Part shown: piece after piece, positions 7,972 through 16,377 of the stretch
Numbering within the stretch: position 1 is the stretch's first letter
Layout of the letters: each line of letters begins with the position of its first letter
Assembly: GCF_021290985.1 (NCBI RefSeq)
Contig: NZ_JAJOYU010000011.1
Span: 1 to 64,000 of the forward strand
Origin: Rheinheimera soli
GTDB taxonomy: Bacteria > Pseudomonadota > Gammaproteobacteria > Enterobacterales > Alteromonadaceae
Length of the DNA: 64,000 bases
Direction of reading: 5' to 3'
Position numbers and translations under genes: made by a program
Notes under the pieces: model-generated
Databases searched by the model: none
What the model was told of the DNA's origin: nothing
What the model saw: the letters and a program-made list of their open reading frames with translations, nothing else

Positions 7972-8778
7972 TTAATTTAGTCCCATCTGTTGTTTAGCTA
8001 TGCCGAGCAAATGCGCTCTGTCCTCAATGCCGTTGGTGCCGCCGTTAATCAGCTTGGTTACTTTCATTAAATCATCTGCTTGCGCAGCGGCATTAATATT
8101 GCGCTTTTGCCAATACCAACAGCCCGATGCAACGGCCAGCACAGGATCTAAGGCAACCAAATCAGGTTGATTAACCACATCTGTGCCCCAGTCCTTGCTA
8201 AAAGCCTGGTAGTTCGCTTTGCCTGTCAGTTGAATAATGCCCCGGCCTCTGTATGCCCAGCCATCGCCGCTTTGTTCAGCACCATTACCCATTCGATTGG
8301 CATAAATACGGTTGGCGATTTTTTCTGGTTGCCGGGCGTACTCATTTACATCAACGCCAACAAAATATTTGGCAAACAAAGAGTTCAAGGCTGAGGCGCT
8401 GTAGTTCAGGTTCTCTCTGAGTTGAGCATAACCTGCACTTTCGTGGGCAGTTTGTGCCATAAAATGGGCGACACACAGAGGCGGAGTGATCTGGGCTTTA
8501 GGCAAATCCAGCTCCAACGCCTTGCAGAAAAGATTCAGATCGCTGGCGTTTAAAGCAGGGCACAAAGCTGACAGCAAAGCCGGACTGACTAACGTTGCTT
8601 CTGTTGAAGCCAATTCTGTTGAAGTCAACTCTGGTAATTCCAGTTGTTGACCCGGATAAATCTGATTGGCATTCGCTAAATGATTCTGGCTGGCGATCCA
8701 GTTTGCTTTACTGCTGTCACCATAATAACGGGCGGCAATGGCGCTTAATGTATCTCCGGTTTTGACCTGATAAAGCAT
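7972..8778 (-). CDS. LysM-domain GH19 chitinase-like endolysin
   Basis: The start is ATG 8778 behind GGGAGAG, giving 268 residues. An N-terminal LysM module (YQVKTGDTLSAIAARYYG...) binds N-acetylglucosamine polymers. The rest is a GH19 lysozyme/chitinase-like domain: AHFMAQTAHESAGYAQLREN, with the catalytic glutamate in HESAG, then GWAYRGRGIIQLTGKANY. The domain occurs in phage endolysins and chitinases. No signal peptide is visible, which fits a phage-derived lysis enzyme or release by other means. It stands alone between the CrbR-like gene and a small gene, with no phage genes nearby. It could cut peptidoglycan or chitin-like glycans. Confidence 0.85.
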   Translation of the reverse strand: MLYQVKTGDTLSAIAARYYGDSSKANWIASQNHLANANQIYPGQQLELPELTSTELASTEATLVSPALLSALCPALNASDLNLFCKALELDLPKAQITPPLCVAHFMAQTAHESAGYAQLRENLNYSASALNSLFAKYFVGVDVNEYARQPEKIANRIYANRMGNGAEQSGDGWAYRGRGIIQLTGKANYQAFSKDWGTDVVNQPDLVALDPVLAVASGCWYWQKRNINAAAQADDLMKVTKLINGGTNGIEDRAHLLGIAKQQMGLN

Positions 8779-8871
8779 GATGCTCTCCCTGTCGTTCAAA
8801 CAGAACAGGTACAAAGTATGGTGCAGTTTTTATGGAAGAAAAGGAAAATAGTTGTCTTACTACATTTCTTT

Positions 8872-8898
8872 AAAAAAAAGCCCACCGCTAGGGTGGGC
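8872..8898 (-). terminator. rho-independent terminator of the small gene
   Basis: On the minus strand a GCCCACC/GGTGGGC stem is followed by eight T residues (A8 at 8872-8879 on the plus strand). It ends the transcript of the 63-residue gene. Confidence 0.8.
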
Positions 8899-8918
8899 AC
8901 AAGAGGCGGCAACGCCTT

Positions 8919-9110
8919 TTAGCTAGGAACTGCTGTTTGGCTGCAACTGGCAACCACTGATGACTTTGAAATTGAGGTAACAACAGCGGGTTTTATCTGA
9001 CAGGCCGTTGTTGTTTTATCAGGAGAGGTTTGGGTTACAGGAGTCACTGGCACATAACCATGAAAATCAGCTAAGCCTTTAAACACCTGAATTAAGCTTT
9101 GACTGAACAT
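8919..9110 (-). CDS. small hypothetical protein (63 aa)
   Basis: The start is taken at ATG 9110, seven bases after a near-perfect AGGAGGGAG ribosome site; an upstream in-frame ATG at 9134 has no such site. The product begins MFSQSLIQVFKGLADFHGYV and is then rich in Thr, Ser and Val with two cysteines. The strong ribosome site and a strong terminator after the stop argue that it is truly expressed. I do not recognise a family. The first 20 residues could be an amphipathic helix. Confidence 0.6.
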   Translation of the reverse strand: MFSQSLIQVFKGLADFHGYVPVTPVTQTSPDKTTTACQIKPAVVTSISKSSVVASCSQTAVPS

Positions 9111-9285
9111 ACTAGCTCCCTCCTGTTGTATCAATTCCGCTGTTTGAATACTGAGCAGTGTAAACAGTACCCATGGCTTTGATTAGCTGCCCCAACAAAG
9201 ACAGATAGTTTCCTAAAAGAAACAGTCAGAGTGAAAAAATCCGGTTAAAATCAAGGGCAAAACAGCATAAGAAAAAGGTGCAGGG

Positions 9286-10179
9286 ATGTCGTTGCTACAA
9301 CGTTTAAGTGACATGGCTACATTTGCCAAAGTAGTGGAAAGTCGCAGTTTTACTCAGGCTGCTGTGGCTCTGGATATGTCCAAGGGCGCTGTCAGTAAAG
9401 CCATCAGTCGCTTAGAGCAACATTTAAACGTGCGTTTATTACAGCGTTCCACCCGCCAACTGAGCTTAACTTCAGAGGGCGAGGCATTTTTTGAGTACTG
9501 TCAGCAGGTAGTTGTTCAGGCCGATCAGGCTGAACATCACTTATCCGAACTTCGTGACGAACCCTCGGGTTTAATTCGTATTAGTGTGCCCGTTACCTTT
9601 GGTACTTTGCGGATTGCCCCTTTGTTGCCAGAGTTGTTGAAACAGTACCCTAAACTCAGCGTTGAACTGGATCTAAACGACAAAGTGATAGATTTGATTG
9701 CTGACAAAATGGACTTAGGCATTCGTTTTGGCCAACTGGCGAATTCAAGTTTAATAGCCCGTTCTTTGCCGGGTTTACCTATCACACTGGCGGCTTCCCC
9801 CGGTTATTTGCAAGCCTTTGGCACACCACAAAGCCCTGCTGATTTATGTCAGCACCAATGTTTGAGTTCAGGTTCATCTATTGCCGATCGGACCTGGTAT
9901 TTTCGATACCAGGATCAGCGCATTGAAGTGCTAACCACAGGCCGGGTCTTGTGTAACAGCAACAGAGCGCTGAAACACGCAGCTTTGGCCGATATGGGCT
10001 TGTTATTTGTCACCCGTTATCAGGTGGAGAAGGAGCTGCAAAACGGCAGTCTGGTGGAAGTGATGCCAGACTATATGCCGGAGCCTTTGCCGCTGCACCT
10101 GGTCTACCCCAACCGCCATCATATGAAGGCAGGGTTAAAGGTGGTGATCCAGTTTTTGCAGCAGCAGTTTGCTGCATAA
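9286..10179 (+). CDS. LysR-family transcriptional regulator
   Basis: 297 residues, starting behind AGGTGCAGGG. The N-terminal winged helix-turn-helix is plain (MATFAKVVESRSFTQAAVAL; MSKGAVSKAISRLEQHLNVR), followed by a two-lobed effector-binding domain (LIRISVPVTFGTLRIAPLLPELL). It resembles the CrgA/DsdC-like subgroup that often controls a neighbouring oxidoreductase or exporter. Neither neighbour is divergent from it in the usual way: the small gene at 8919-9110 is divergent but unlike a typical target, and the CrbS kinase half ends five bases away in convergence. The target is therefore unknown. Confidence 0.9.
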   Translation: MSLLQRLSDMATFAKVVESRSFTQAAVALDMSKGAVSKAISRLEQHLNVRLLQRSTRQLSLTSEGEAFFEYCQQVVVQADQAEHHLSELRDEPSGLIRISVPVTFGTLRIAPLLPELLKQYPKLSVELDLNDKVIDLIADKMDLGIRFGQLANSSLIARSLPGLPITLAASPGYLQAFGTPQSPADLCQHQCLSSGSSIADRTWYFRYQDQRIEVLTTGRVLCNSNRALKHAALADMGLLFVTRYQVEKELQNGSLVEVMPDYMPEPLPLHLVYPNRHHMKAGLKVVIQFLQQQFAA

Positions 10180-10183
10180 GCTG

Positions 10184-11896
10184 TTAATTCAGCAAACGCT
10201 GCAACAGCCGCTTTAACGACACTTCTTTGAGTGGCTTGAGCATAAAATGAAAACCAGCATTCAGTGCGTGTTGACGAATGTCACCACTTTGGTCGGCTGA
10301 GTTGATCACCACTGGTGCAGTGATGCCAAAATGCTCTGCCAGTTGTATGGCAACTTCAACTCCGGTCGCACCATGATCCAGATGGTAATCAAACAACATC
10401 AAATCAGGTTTAAAGCCTTGTTGTACCGCGGCTAATGCTTCATTCGGAGCACTGACGGCCATGACATCACAGTGCCAGCTTTGCAGTAATTGCGACACGG
10501 CTTGCAGCAAGACGGCTTCGTTATCCATCAGCAGAATACGTTGTCCGGCAAAGCGGCTGGGCTGGCTGGATTTAAGCTGGGGCAATATACGCTGGCTGAC
10601 TCTGGCCAGCGGAACTTTGATATAAAAACAGCTGCCTTTGCCAACAGCAGAACTAAAGCCGACTTGATGACCTAATAAGCTGCAAATACGCTGACTAATA
10701 GCCAGGCCAATACCTAAACCTTTTTGGTCGGCCTGACTGCCTTGCTGAAATTCATCAAAGATTTTTTGTTGGTCTGATTCACTGATCCCTATGCCAGTAT
10801 CGCAGACACAAATTTGCAGCTGCTCTCCCTGTCGTTTTACCCCCAACAGAATTTTGCCGCTGTGGGTGTAACGTAAGGCATTGGCTAATAAATTCTGGAT
10901 CACCCGTTTTAATAATTTGGCATCGCTTAAGGTGCCAAGGCGGGTCGGAATATAACTGAAACTTAAGCCTTTGTTATGGGCTAATACGGCGGCTTCACGG
11001 GCGCTTTGATCCAATAATTCAGCTAAGGCAAAAGTTTCAGGCTGAGCTTTGACCACCCCGGCATCCAGTTTGGTCAGTTCCAGAATAGCCGCCAGTAATT
11101 CTTCAGCGGAATTCAGCGAATGGCTTAAATTTTGTGCCAGTTGTTTCACTTCATCCTGTTGGCTTTGCTGGCGGATCAGGCCACAAAACAAGGCGGCGGC
11201 ATTAAAAGGTTGCATCAAATCATGACTGGCGGCGGCAAAAAAACGGGTTTTGGCGGCGGTATTGGCTTCCAGTTGTTGTTTGGTCTGCTCCAGTTGGCGG
11301 TTCAGTTCTTCAAGCTCCGCAGTGCGGCTTTTAACGCGTTGTTCCAGCGTGTTATTGCTTTGTTCCAGTTCACGCTGCACTTCAATAAAGGAGCTGACAT
11401 CGCTGTATGTAGTGACAAAACCACCACCGGGCAAAGGGTTGCCCTGCATTTCAAAAATACGGCCATCCTGTTGCTGGCGCTGAAATTTATAGCTGCTGCC
11501 CTGACGTAAATAATTCAGCCGTTTGTGTATTTCCTGACTGAGTTCCACTTGGGATAAAGGCTGACCCGCCAGACCACGCTGCAGGTTATAACGGATCAGT
11601 TCTTCCACTGGCCTGCCTACTTCAACTAAACCTTGAGGGTAGTCAAACAATTCGAGGTAACGCTGATTCCAGGCAATAACCCGCATATCGGCGTCCACTA
11701 CACTGATGCCCATGCTGATATTGTCGATGGTGGCGTGTAACAAGGCCTGATTAAACTGAAACACCTGACTGGCTTCGTCAACAAAACGAGCCACAGATTC
11801 AATAGGCAACTGAGCATGTTTACCTGAAGCTTGCAGCAACAGTCGCATAGAAGCACCGCCTACTACAGCCGCCAGACTGCGTTCTACCGCCTGCAT
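10184..11896 (-). CDS. crbS: CrbS-like hybrid histidine kinase, C-terminal part
   Basis: 570 residues as an open frame. In order it has a PAS domain (about 45-165), a coiled coil, a HisKA domain with the phospho-acceptor His in FFAAASHDLMQPFNAA, a HATPase domain (GLGIGLAISQRI) and a C-terminal receiver with Asp in LMLFDYHLDHG. The frame continues upstream without a shift: TGA, then ANPQF, then this ATG, behind the SLC5 half. CrbS proteins of other gammaproteobacteria are single chains of transporter plus kinase, so I read this as the second half of a gene broken by one stop codon. No clear ribosome site precedes ATG 11896. Whether it is made by reinitiation or readthrough, or is not made, is open. 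Confidence 0.8.
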   Translation of the reverse strand: MQAVERSLAAVVGGASMRLLLQASGKHAQLPIESVARFVDEASQVFQFNQALLHATIDNISMGISVVDADMRVIAWNQRYLELFDYPQGLVEVGRPVEELIRYNLQRGLAGQPLSQVELSQEIHKRLNYLRQGSSYKFQRQQQDGRIFEMQGNPLPGGGFVTTYSDVSSFIEVQRELEQSNNTLEQRVKSRTAELEELNRQLEQTKQQLEANTAAKTRFFAAASHDLMQPFNAAALFCGLIRQQSQQDEVKQLAQNLSHSLNSAEELLAAILELTKLDAGVVKAQPETFALAELLDQSAREAAVLAHNKGLSFSYIPTRLGTLSDAKLLKRVIQNLLANALRYTHSGKILLGVKRQGEQLQICVCDTGIGISESDQQKIFDEFQQGSQADQKGLGIGLAISQRICSLLGHQVGFSSAVGKGSCFYIKVPLARVSQRILPQLKSSQPSRFAGQRILLMDNEAVLLQAVSQLLQSWHCDVMAVSAPNEALAAVQQGFKPDLMLFDYHLDHGATGVEVAIQLAEHFGITAPVVINSADQSGDIRQHALNAGFHFMLKPLKEVSLKRLLQRLLN

Positions 11897-11911
11897 AAAC
11901 TGCGGATTGGC

Positions 11912-11914
11912 TCA
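11912..11914 (-). other. single in-frame TGA splitting crbS
   Basis: Reading on the minus strand, ...PEQ-TGA-ANPQFMQAVERSL... stays in one frame across the stop: the stop occupies 11914-11912, and the next ATG follows after exactly five codons. CGA (Arg) or TGG (Trp) would each become TGA by one base change. Confidence 0.85.
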
Positions 11915-13672
11915 TTGTTCAGGCTCTACCGCAGTTTTGCTGTAGCGTTGCAGCAGTTTCTTTGCTTCTTTTTCTCCGGCAAAACGCCGTACTAATAAAT
12001 AACCGTCCTGCACGCTCAGAACTGGGTTTTGGCTGCTTGCGCTTGGCTGACTTGGACGACGTAAAAAACGGTAACTTTCCAGCCATTCGCCTAAGCGTGT
12101 TTGGCTGAAGTGACTGACCAGCAGCAACATCAGCGTATTAACAGTTAAGCTCAGTACTACCCCTAAACTGACTGAATCGAGATGCCCGCCAAACAGCTGA
12201 GTAGGGGCAAGCCAGCTCAGGCCTAAAGGCCCTTCAGTCAGCCAGTCGCCGCTGATAAAACCCGCTCTGGCAAGTTCGGGCAGTAATAAAATATAAGCCC
12301 AAATCGCAAGGCCGCTGCACAGGGCCGCCACTGTGCCCTGACGGTTAATGCGTTGACTGAATAAGCCTAAAATCAGCGGCGGTGCCAGCTGTGCTATTAA
12401 GGCAAAAGCCATTAAACCCAGCTGAGCTAAACCAGTACCAGTGCCTATCCAGCGATAATATAAATAGCCCAGAAACAGCACTGCCAGCATGGACCAGCGC
12501 CTTAAGGTGACTACTTTGATTTTTTGCTGGCCTGGGTTTTCGTTTTGTTGTTTGCGGTAAATCAGCGGAGTGAGTAAGTCGTTGGTGACCATAATGCCCA
12601 GCACCACAGTCGCGACTATTACCATGCTGGTCGCGGCCGAGAATCCGCCCAAATAAGCCAGCAAAGCGATGTCGGTGCGGTTGGCCGCCAGCGGCAGTTG
12701 CAGCACCACTAAATCTACATTGGCTTGTGGCCCCAGCATCATAATGCCGGCTAACGCCAAAGGCAGGGTAAAGAAGCTCATCAGCAGCAAGTAACCAGGG
12801 AAAATCCAGCGGGCCTGATGCAGGTGACTTAACTGCTGGTTTTCGACAAAACTGACATGGAACTGGCGGGGTAAACATAAAGTGGCGACAAAACCCAATA
12901 ACACATGCACCCAGTACACATAAGAAGGCTGACCTTGTTGCTGTAACTCTTGCACGGCCTGATGTTCAGCCGCTTTGTTGAAAATGTCAGTGATGCCATC
13001 AAACATGCCCCAACAAACAAAAATACCTATGGCAATCAGCGCCAGTAATTTCACCAGAGATTCAAAAGCTATAGCAGCCATTAAACCCGGGTTCGGCTGA
13101 TGCGCTTTGGCGCTGCGCCCGGAAAATAATAAAGCAAAAACAGCTAACCAGAGCGTGACATAAAGCCCTGTGTCCTGATACCAGGGCCTGTTGTCCTGCA
13201 TCACTACCAATGCCTGAATGCTGGTGCTGATGGCCTGCAACTGCAGCGAAATGTAAGGAATAATAGCGATCAGCACTATGACTGTGGTGAGTATCGCCAA
13301 TAAGCGGGAATGACCATAGCGGGTGGCAATAAAGTCGGCGACTGAGGTAATACGGTAGCGACGGCAGGCAATGGCTATCCGGCCTATTAAGCCAAAAGCA
13401 AACCAGAATAAAATTAATGAGCCGATGTAAGTGGGGGGGATCCACCAGCCATTTACCGCAGCCTGAGCGGTAACTCCATAAAAAGCCCATGAAGTGCAAT
13501 AAATGGATAAAGCAAAGCTGAAAATCCAGGGCGACAGTGGATGGCGACGCTGCAGCCTGCGGCCTACAGCACCAACGCCCAATAACACCAGTAAATAGAG
13601 TAAAGACAACGCAGCAATGGTTCCCAAACCAATGGTGCTGGCAGGTAAGGTCATAATCACTTCAGCGGCCAC
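11912..13672 (-). CDS. crbS: CrbS-like SLC5 sodium/solute-symporter module, N-terminal part
   Basis: 586 residues with about 13 hydrophobic helices of the SLC5/SSS fold (for example WAFYGVTAQAAVNGWW and YLGGFSAATSMVIVATVVLG), ending in a charged cytoplasmic tail where a linker to the kinase is expected. The likely start is the second Met (MTLPASTIGLG, 13654), as the first six residues are not hydrophobic. In CrbS this module is thought to sense or carry the substrate and feed the kinase domains. Here the chain ends at TGA 11914-11912, just before the PAS-kinase half. The protein could still act as a transporter alone. Confidence 0.8.
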   Translation of the reverse strand: MAAEVIMTLPASTIGLGTIAALSLLYLLVLLGVGAVGRRLQRRHPLSPWIFSFALSIYCTSWAFYGVTAQAAVNGWWIPPTYIGSLILFWFAFGLIGRIAIACRRYRITSVADFIATRYGHSRLLAILTTVIVLIAIIPYISLQLQAISTSIQALVVMQDNRPWYQDTGLYVTLWLAVFALLFSGRSAKAHQPNPGLMAAIAFESLVKLLALIAIGIFVCWGMFDGITDIFNKAAEHQAVQELQQQGQPSYVYWVHVLLGFVATLCLPRQFHVSFVENQQLSHLHQARWIFPGYLLLMSFFTLPLALAGIMMLGPQANVDLVVLQLPLAANRTDIALLAYLGGFSAATSMVIVATVVLGIMVTNDLLTPLIYRKQQNENPGQQKIKVVTLRRWSMLAVLFLGYLYYRWIGTGTGLAQLGLMAFALIAQLAPPLILGLFSQRINRQGTVAALCSGLAIWAYILLLPELARAGFISGDWLTEGPLGLSWLAPTQLFGGHLDSVSLGVVLSLTVNTLMLLLVSHFSQTRLGEWLESYRFLRRPSQPSASSQNPVLSVQDGYLLVRRFAGEKEAKKLLQRYSKTAVEPEQ

Positions 13673-13765
13673 AGCATATTTTCATTCTGCCCTGATGTTG
13701 GAATAGCTGTCTAGTATTTGCATCTTTGCGCTTTTTTACACCTTTATATTTTTGCAGAGGCGCAT

Positions 13766-14515
13766 TTATCGTGCCGTCCAGCCACCATCCAGTACCAGGG
13801 TTTGAGCGGTAATATGTCGCGCCGCAGGTTCGCATAAAAAAGCTGCTGTGCTGGCAATTTCGTCCACACCAATAAAAGCCTTTTGTGGCATGGGTGCCAG
13901 CATGATTTGGTCGATCACCTGTTGTTCGGTCAGGTTATGTTCTTTGCTCTGAGCTGCTATTTGCTGATCAACCAAAGGCGTGCGCACATAAGCAGGGCAA
14001 ATGGTATTAATAGTGAAATCAAAGTTGGCATTCTCTAACGCGACCACTTTGCTAAAGCCCAATAAGCCATGTTTGGCTGCCACATAAGCGGATTTAAAAG
14101 GCGATGCCACCAGCGCATGGATAGACCCTATATTAATCACCCGGCCAAAACCTTGCTGTTGCATACGGGGTAATACAGCTTTGGTCAGCATAGCCGGGCC
14201 TGTCAGCATCACCTGTAGCAGTTGTTGCCATTTTTCTTCAGGAAAGTCTTCCAGCCGTGCTACATGCTGCACTCCGGCATTATTGATCAGAATATCGATT
14301 TGATAAGCTTGTGCGCAGGCTTCTATGGAGCTTTGGTCTGTTAAATTCAGCAGTATGCTACTCGCTTTATAGCCTGCCGCTGTTAATTCTTGCTGGCGGA
14401 TTTCTAACTGGGCTGCGTTGATATCAGCCAGAATGACATGATGGCCCATAGCACCAAAATGTTCAGCTACCGCAAACCCAATACCACCTGTGCCACCTGT
14501 GATCAGTACATTCAT
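13766..14515 (-). CDS. bdhA: 3-hydroxybutyrate dehydrogenase (SDR family)
   Basis: With ATG 14515 behind GGAG the product is 249 residues. It is a classic short-chain dehydrogenase: GGTGGIG cofactor loop at 7-13, NNAG at 78-81, and catalytic Ser131, Tyr144 and Lys148. The 3-hydroxybutyrate dehydrogenase pattern (VQHVARLEDFPEEKW; GSIHALVASPFKSAYVAAKHG; CPAYVRTPLVDQQI) is strong. It turns (R)-3-hydroxybutyrate into acetoacetate with NAD. An upstream open frame would add 30 residues but lacks a ribosome site. A copy of the palindrome seen at 4.7 kb lies 63 bases before the start, linking this gene to the receptor-permease region. Confidence 0.88.
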   Translation of the reverse strand: MNVLITGGTGGIGFAVAEHFGAMGHHVILADINAAQLEIRQQELTAAGYKASSILLNLTDQSSIEACAQAYQIDILINNAGVQHVARLEDFPEEKWQQLLQVMLTGPAMLTKAVLPRMQQQGFGRVINIGSIHALVASPFKSAYVAAKHGLLGFSKVVALENANFDFTINTICPAYVRTPLVDQQIAAQSKEHNLTEQQVIDQIMLAPMPQKAFIGVDEIASTAAFLCEPAARHITAQTLVLDGGWTAR

Positions 14516-14578
14516 TGTCAACTCCGCCGCCAAAATTGTTCTGTTTGGCAGGTTAAGAGTTTTGATTTTTAACCACAA

Positions 14579-14595
14579 CGGTACTTTAGTGCTAT
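14579..14595. promoter_or_regulatory. 17-bp palindrome, third (diverged) copy
   Basis: Read on the minus strand it is ATAGCACTAAAGTACCG, matching ATAGTACTAAGGTACAG at 14 of 17 positions and keeping the dyad spacing. It lies 63 bases before the bdhA start, a distance close to those of copies 1 and 2 from their genes. Confidence 0.55.
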
Positions 14596-14831
14596 AGCCG
14601 GGCAATTTTGTGTGTGAGGGGATTTAGTCGTTATTTTTTGCTGAACTATGGCATAGCAAGCAACTTTGTTTTGACCGTCCCGCCTGCTGTGATAGATTTA
14701 GTCGTCACGTAAAAAATAACTACAAAGTTCTGTTGGTGGAATGGCATGGATAACTGATGTTTTTGTCTGTTATCACAAATAAATAGCGTTAAAGCTGAAA
14801 ATAATAGCCATTTACTACACATCACCAGCGC

Positions 14832-14904
14832 TATACCCAAAGTAATTGGAATTGCAGTGCGGCAACACGCCAGCAAGACCGCAGCTTCAATTAGGACGGG
14901 GATA
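14832..14904 (+). repeat. MITE-like element, short copy
   Basis: It begins TATACCCAAAGTAATTGGA and ends CTTCAATTAGGACGGGGATA. Its ends match the 128-bp copy at 47319-47446, but the middle is shorter. It lies just before the DUF819 gene. The remaining 400-base gap (14516-14918) otherwise holds only the third palindrome and A+T-rich promoter-like sequence. Confidence 0.65.
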
Positions 14905-14918
14905 ACCGAGGAAAAATC

Positions 14919-16169
14919 ATGGAACAATCAACTGCATTAATTACCAATGATGCTGTGGTACTGGGATTACTGGCAGTGATCCTGGGCCTGGTATTTCATA
15001 CCAGCCAAAGCAGCAATAAATATTGCCAAGGCTTTTACAAATATGTGCCTGCATTATTACTGTGTTATTTCATCCCTTCGCTGTTTAACAGTTTTGGAGT
15101 GATAGACGGTGATAAATCTGAATTATACAAAATGGCATCACGTTATTTATTGCCAGCCAGTTTAGTGTTGTTAACTTTAAGTATTGATTTTAAAGCTATT
15201 TTAGGTTTAGGGCCTAAAGCTTTGATTATGTTTTTAACAGGCACTGCCGGTATCATTATTGGCGGCCCTTTGGCTTTGGCTCTGGTCGGAAGTTTTGCTC
15301 CTGAAGCTGTAGGCGGAGAGGGCGAAAATGCGATTTGGCGTGGCATGACCACTGTTGCAGGCAGCTGGATTGGTGGTGGTGCTAATCAGGCCGCCATGAA
15401 AGAAGTATTTGAAGTGGGTGGGCCTATCTTCTCAGTAATGATCACTGTCGATGTGATAGTGGCAAATATCTGGATGGCAGTCTTATTGTGGATGGCCAGC
15501 AATTCAGCGCGTTTCGATAAAGCCAATGGCGCAGATACTTCCGGTATTGAAGCGTTAAAACTGAAAATTGAAAAGTATCAGGCTGAGAACTCCCGTAATC
15601 CAAGTTTGTCCGATTTAATGAAACTGATGGCCGTGGCTTTTGGTGTCACTGGTTTGTCACATCTGCTGGCAGACTGGATAGCTCCATGGATTGGTGCGAA
15701 TGCACCAGCACTTGAAATGTACAGCTTGGACAGCGTGTTTTTCTGGCTGGTATTGCTGGCCACTACTTTTGGTTTGTTATTGTCTACCACGAAAGCCCGC
15801 AACCTGGAATCGGTAGGTGCCTCAAAATTAGGCTCTGCCTTTTTATATATTCTGGTTGCTACCATAGGCATGCATATGGATGTGACTGCTATTCTGGATT
15901 ATCCGGTGATGTTTGTGGTGGGTATTATCTGGATGAGCTTCCATGCAGCTTTATTGATTTTTGTCGCCCGACTGATTAAAGCTCCGCTGTTTTATATGGC
16001 CGTCGGCAGTCAGGCGAACGTAGGTGGCGCTGCTTCAGCTCCTATAGTTGCCGCTGCTTTCCACCCGGCTTTAGCTCCTGTTGGCGTATTGCTGGCGGTA
16101 TTTGGCTATGCGCTGGGTACTTATGGTGGCTACCTCACAGGTATATTACTGCAAATGGTTGCGCCTTAA
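14919..16169 (+). CDS. DUF819 family membrane protein
   Basis: 416 residues with about 11-12 hydrophobic segments. Conserved stretches of the DUF819 (YjcL) family can be seen: YVPALLLCYFIPSLFNSFGV, SWIGGGANQAAM, and a glycine-rich NVGGAASAPIVAAAFHPALAPVGV near the end. The family resembles transporters of the sodium/solute type, but substrates are not known. The ribosome site is weak (ACCGAGGAAAAATC). It stands alone between bdhA and nagR, and a perfect terminator follows its stop. An acid or amino-acid exporter role would be a guess. Confidence 0.85.
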   Translation: MEQSTALITNDAVVLGLLAVILGLVFHTSQSSNKYCQGFYKYVPALLLCYFIPSLFNSFGVIDGDKSELYKMASRYLLPASLVLLTLSIDFKAILGLGPKALIMFLTGTAGIIIGGPLALALVGSFAPEAVGGEGENAIWRGMTTVAGSWIGGGANQAAMKEVFEVGGPIFSVMITVDVIVANIWMAVLLWMASNSARFDKANGADTSGIEALKLKIEKYQAENSRNPSLSDLMKLMAVAFGVTGLSHLLADWIAPWIGANAPALEMYSLDSVFFWLVLLATTFGLLLSTTKARNLESVGASKLGSAFLYILVATIGMHMDVTAILDYPVMFVVGIIWMSFHAALLIFVARLIKAPLFYMAVGSQANVGGAASAPIVAAAFHPALAPVGVLLAVFGYALGTYGGYLTGILLQMVAP

Positions 16170-16177
16170 ACAGAAAT

Positions 16178-16206
16178 AAAAATGGGGTCAGATTGACCCC
16201 ATTTTT
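16178..16206. terminator. bidirectional terminator hairpin
   Basis: Perfect 13-bp stem AAAAATGGGGTCA/TGACCCCATTTTT with a GAT loop, eight bases after the DUF819 stop. The same TGGGGTC hairpin recurs at 31734-31759 beside the same repeat. Confidence 0.85.
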
Positions 16207-16222
16207 ATTGTTTTATGTGATT

Positions 16223-16377
16223 ATTCGCAGCCATCCATGGCGCTCTCCCTAAAAGGGCCAACGCTCCGCATTGTTAAGCATTACTCCGGGCAATGTTTTT
16301 ATTCGCCGCCATCCATGGAGCTCTCCCTAAAGGGCCAACGCTCCGCATTGTTAAGCATTACTACGGGCAATGTTTTT
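16223..16377 (+). repeat. tandem ~78-bp dispersed repeat, two copies
   Basis: Units at 16223-16300 and 16301-16377 both begin ATTCGC, contain CCATCCATGG and GGGCCAACGCTCCGCATTG, and end CAATGTTTTT. They differ at about four positions. A third ATTCGC begins at 16378. The second unit ends inside the nagR stop codon, so the last three codons of nagR read out of repeat-like sequence. An inverted copy lies at 31656-31732. Confidence 0.8.

Noticed and set aside
11132-11509. 125-codon plus-strand frame inside the kinase gene
   Set aside because: It is antisense to the well-supported CrbS-like kinase, has no ribosome site and shows composition expected of a shadow frame.
12345-12878. 177-codon frame overlapping the SLC5 gene
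   Set aside because: Same strand, other frame, no start support and no domain; a shadow of the symporter gene.
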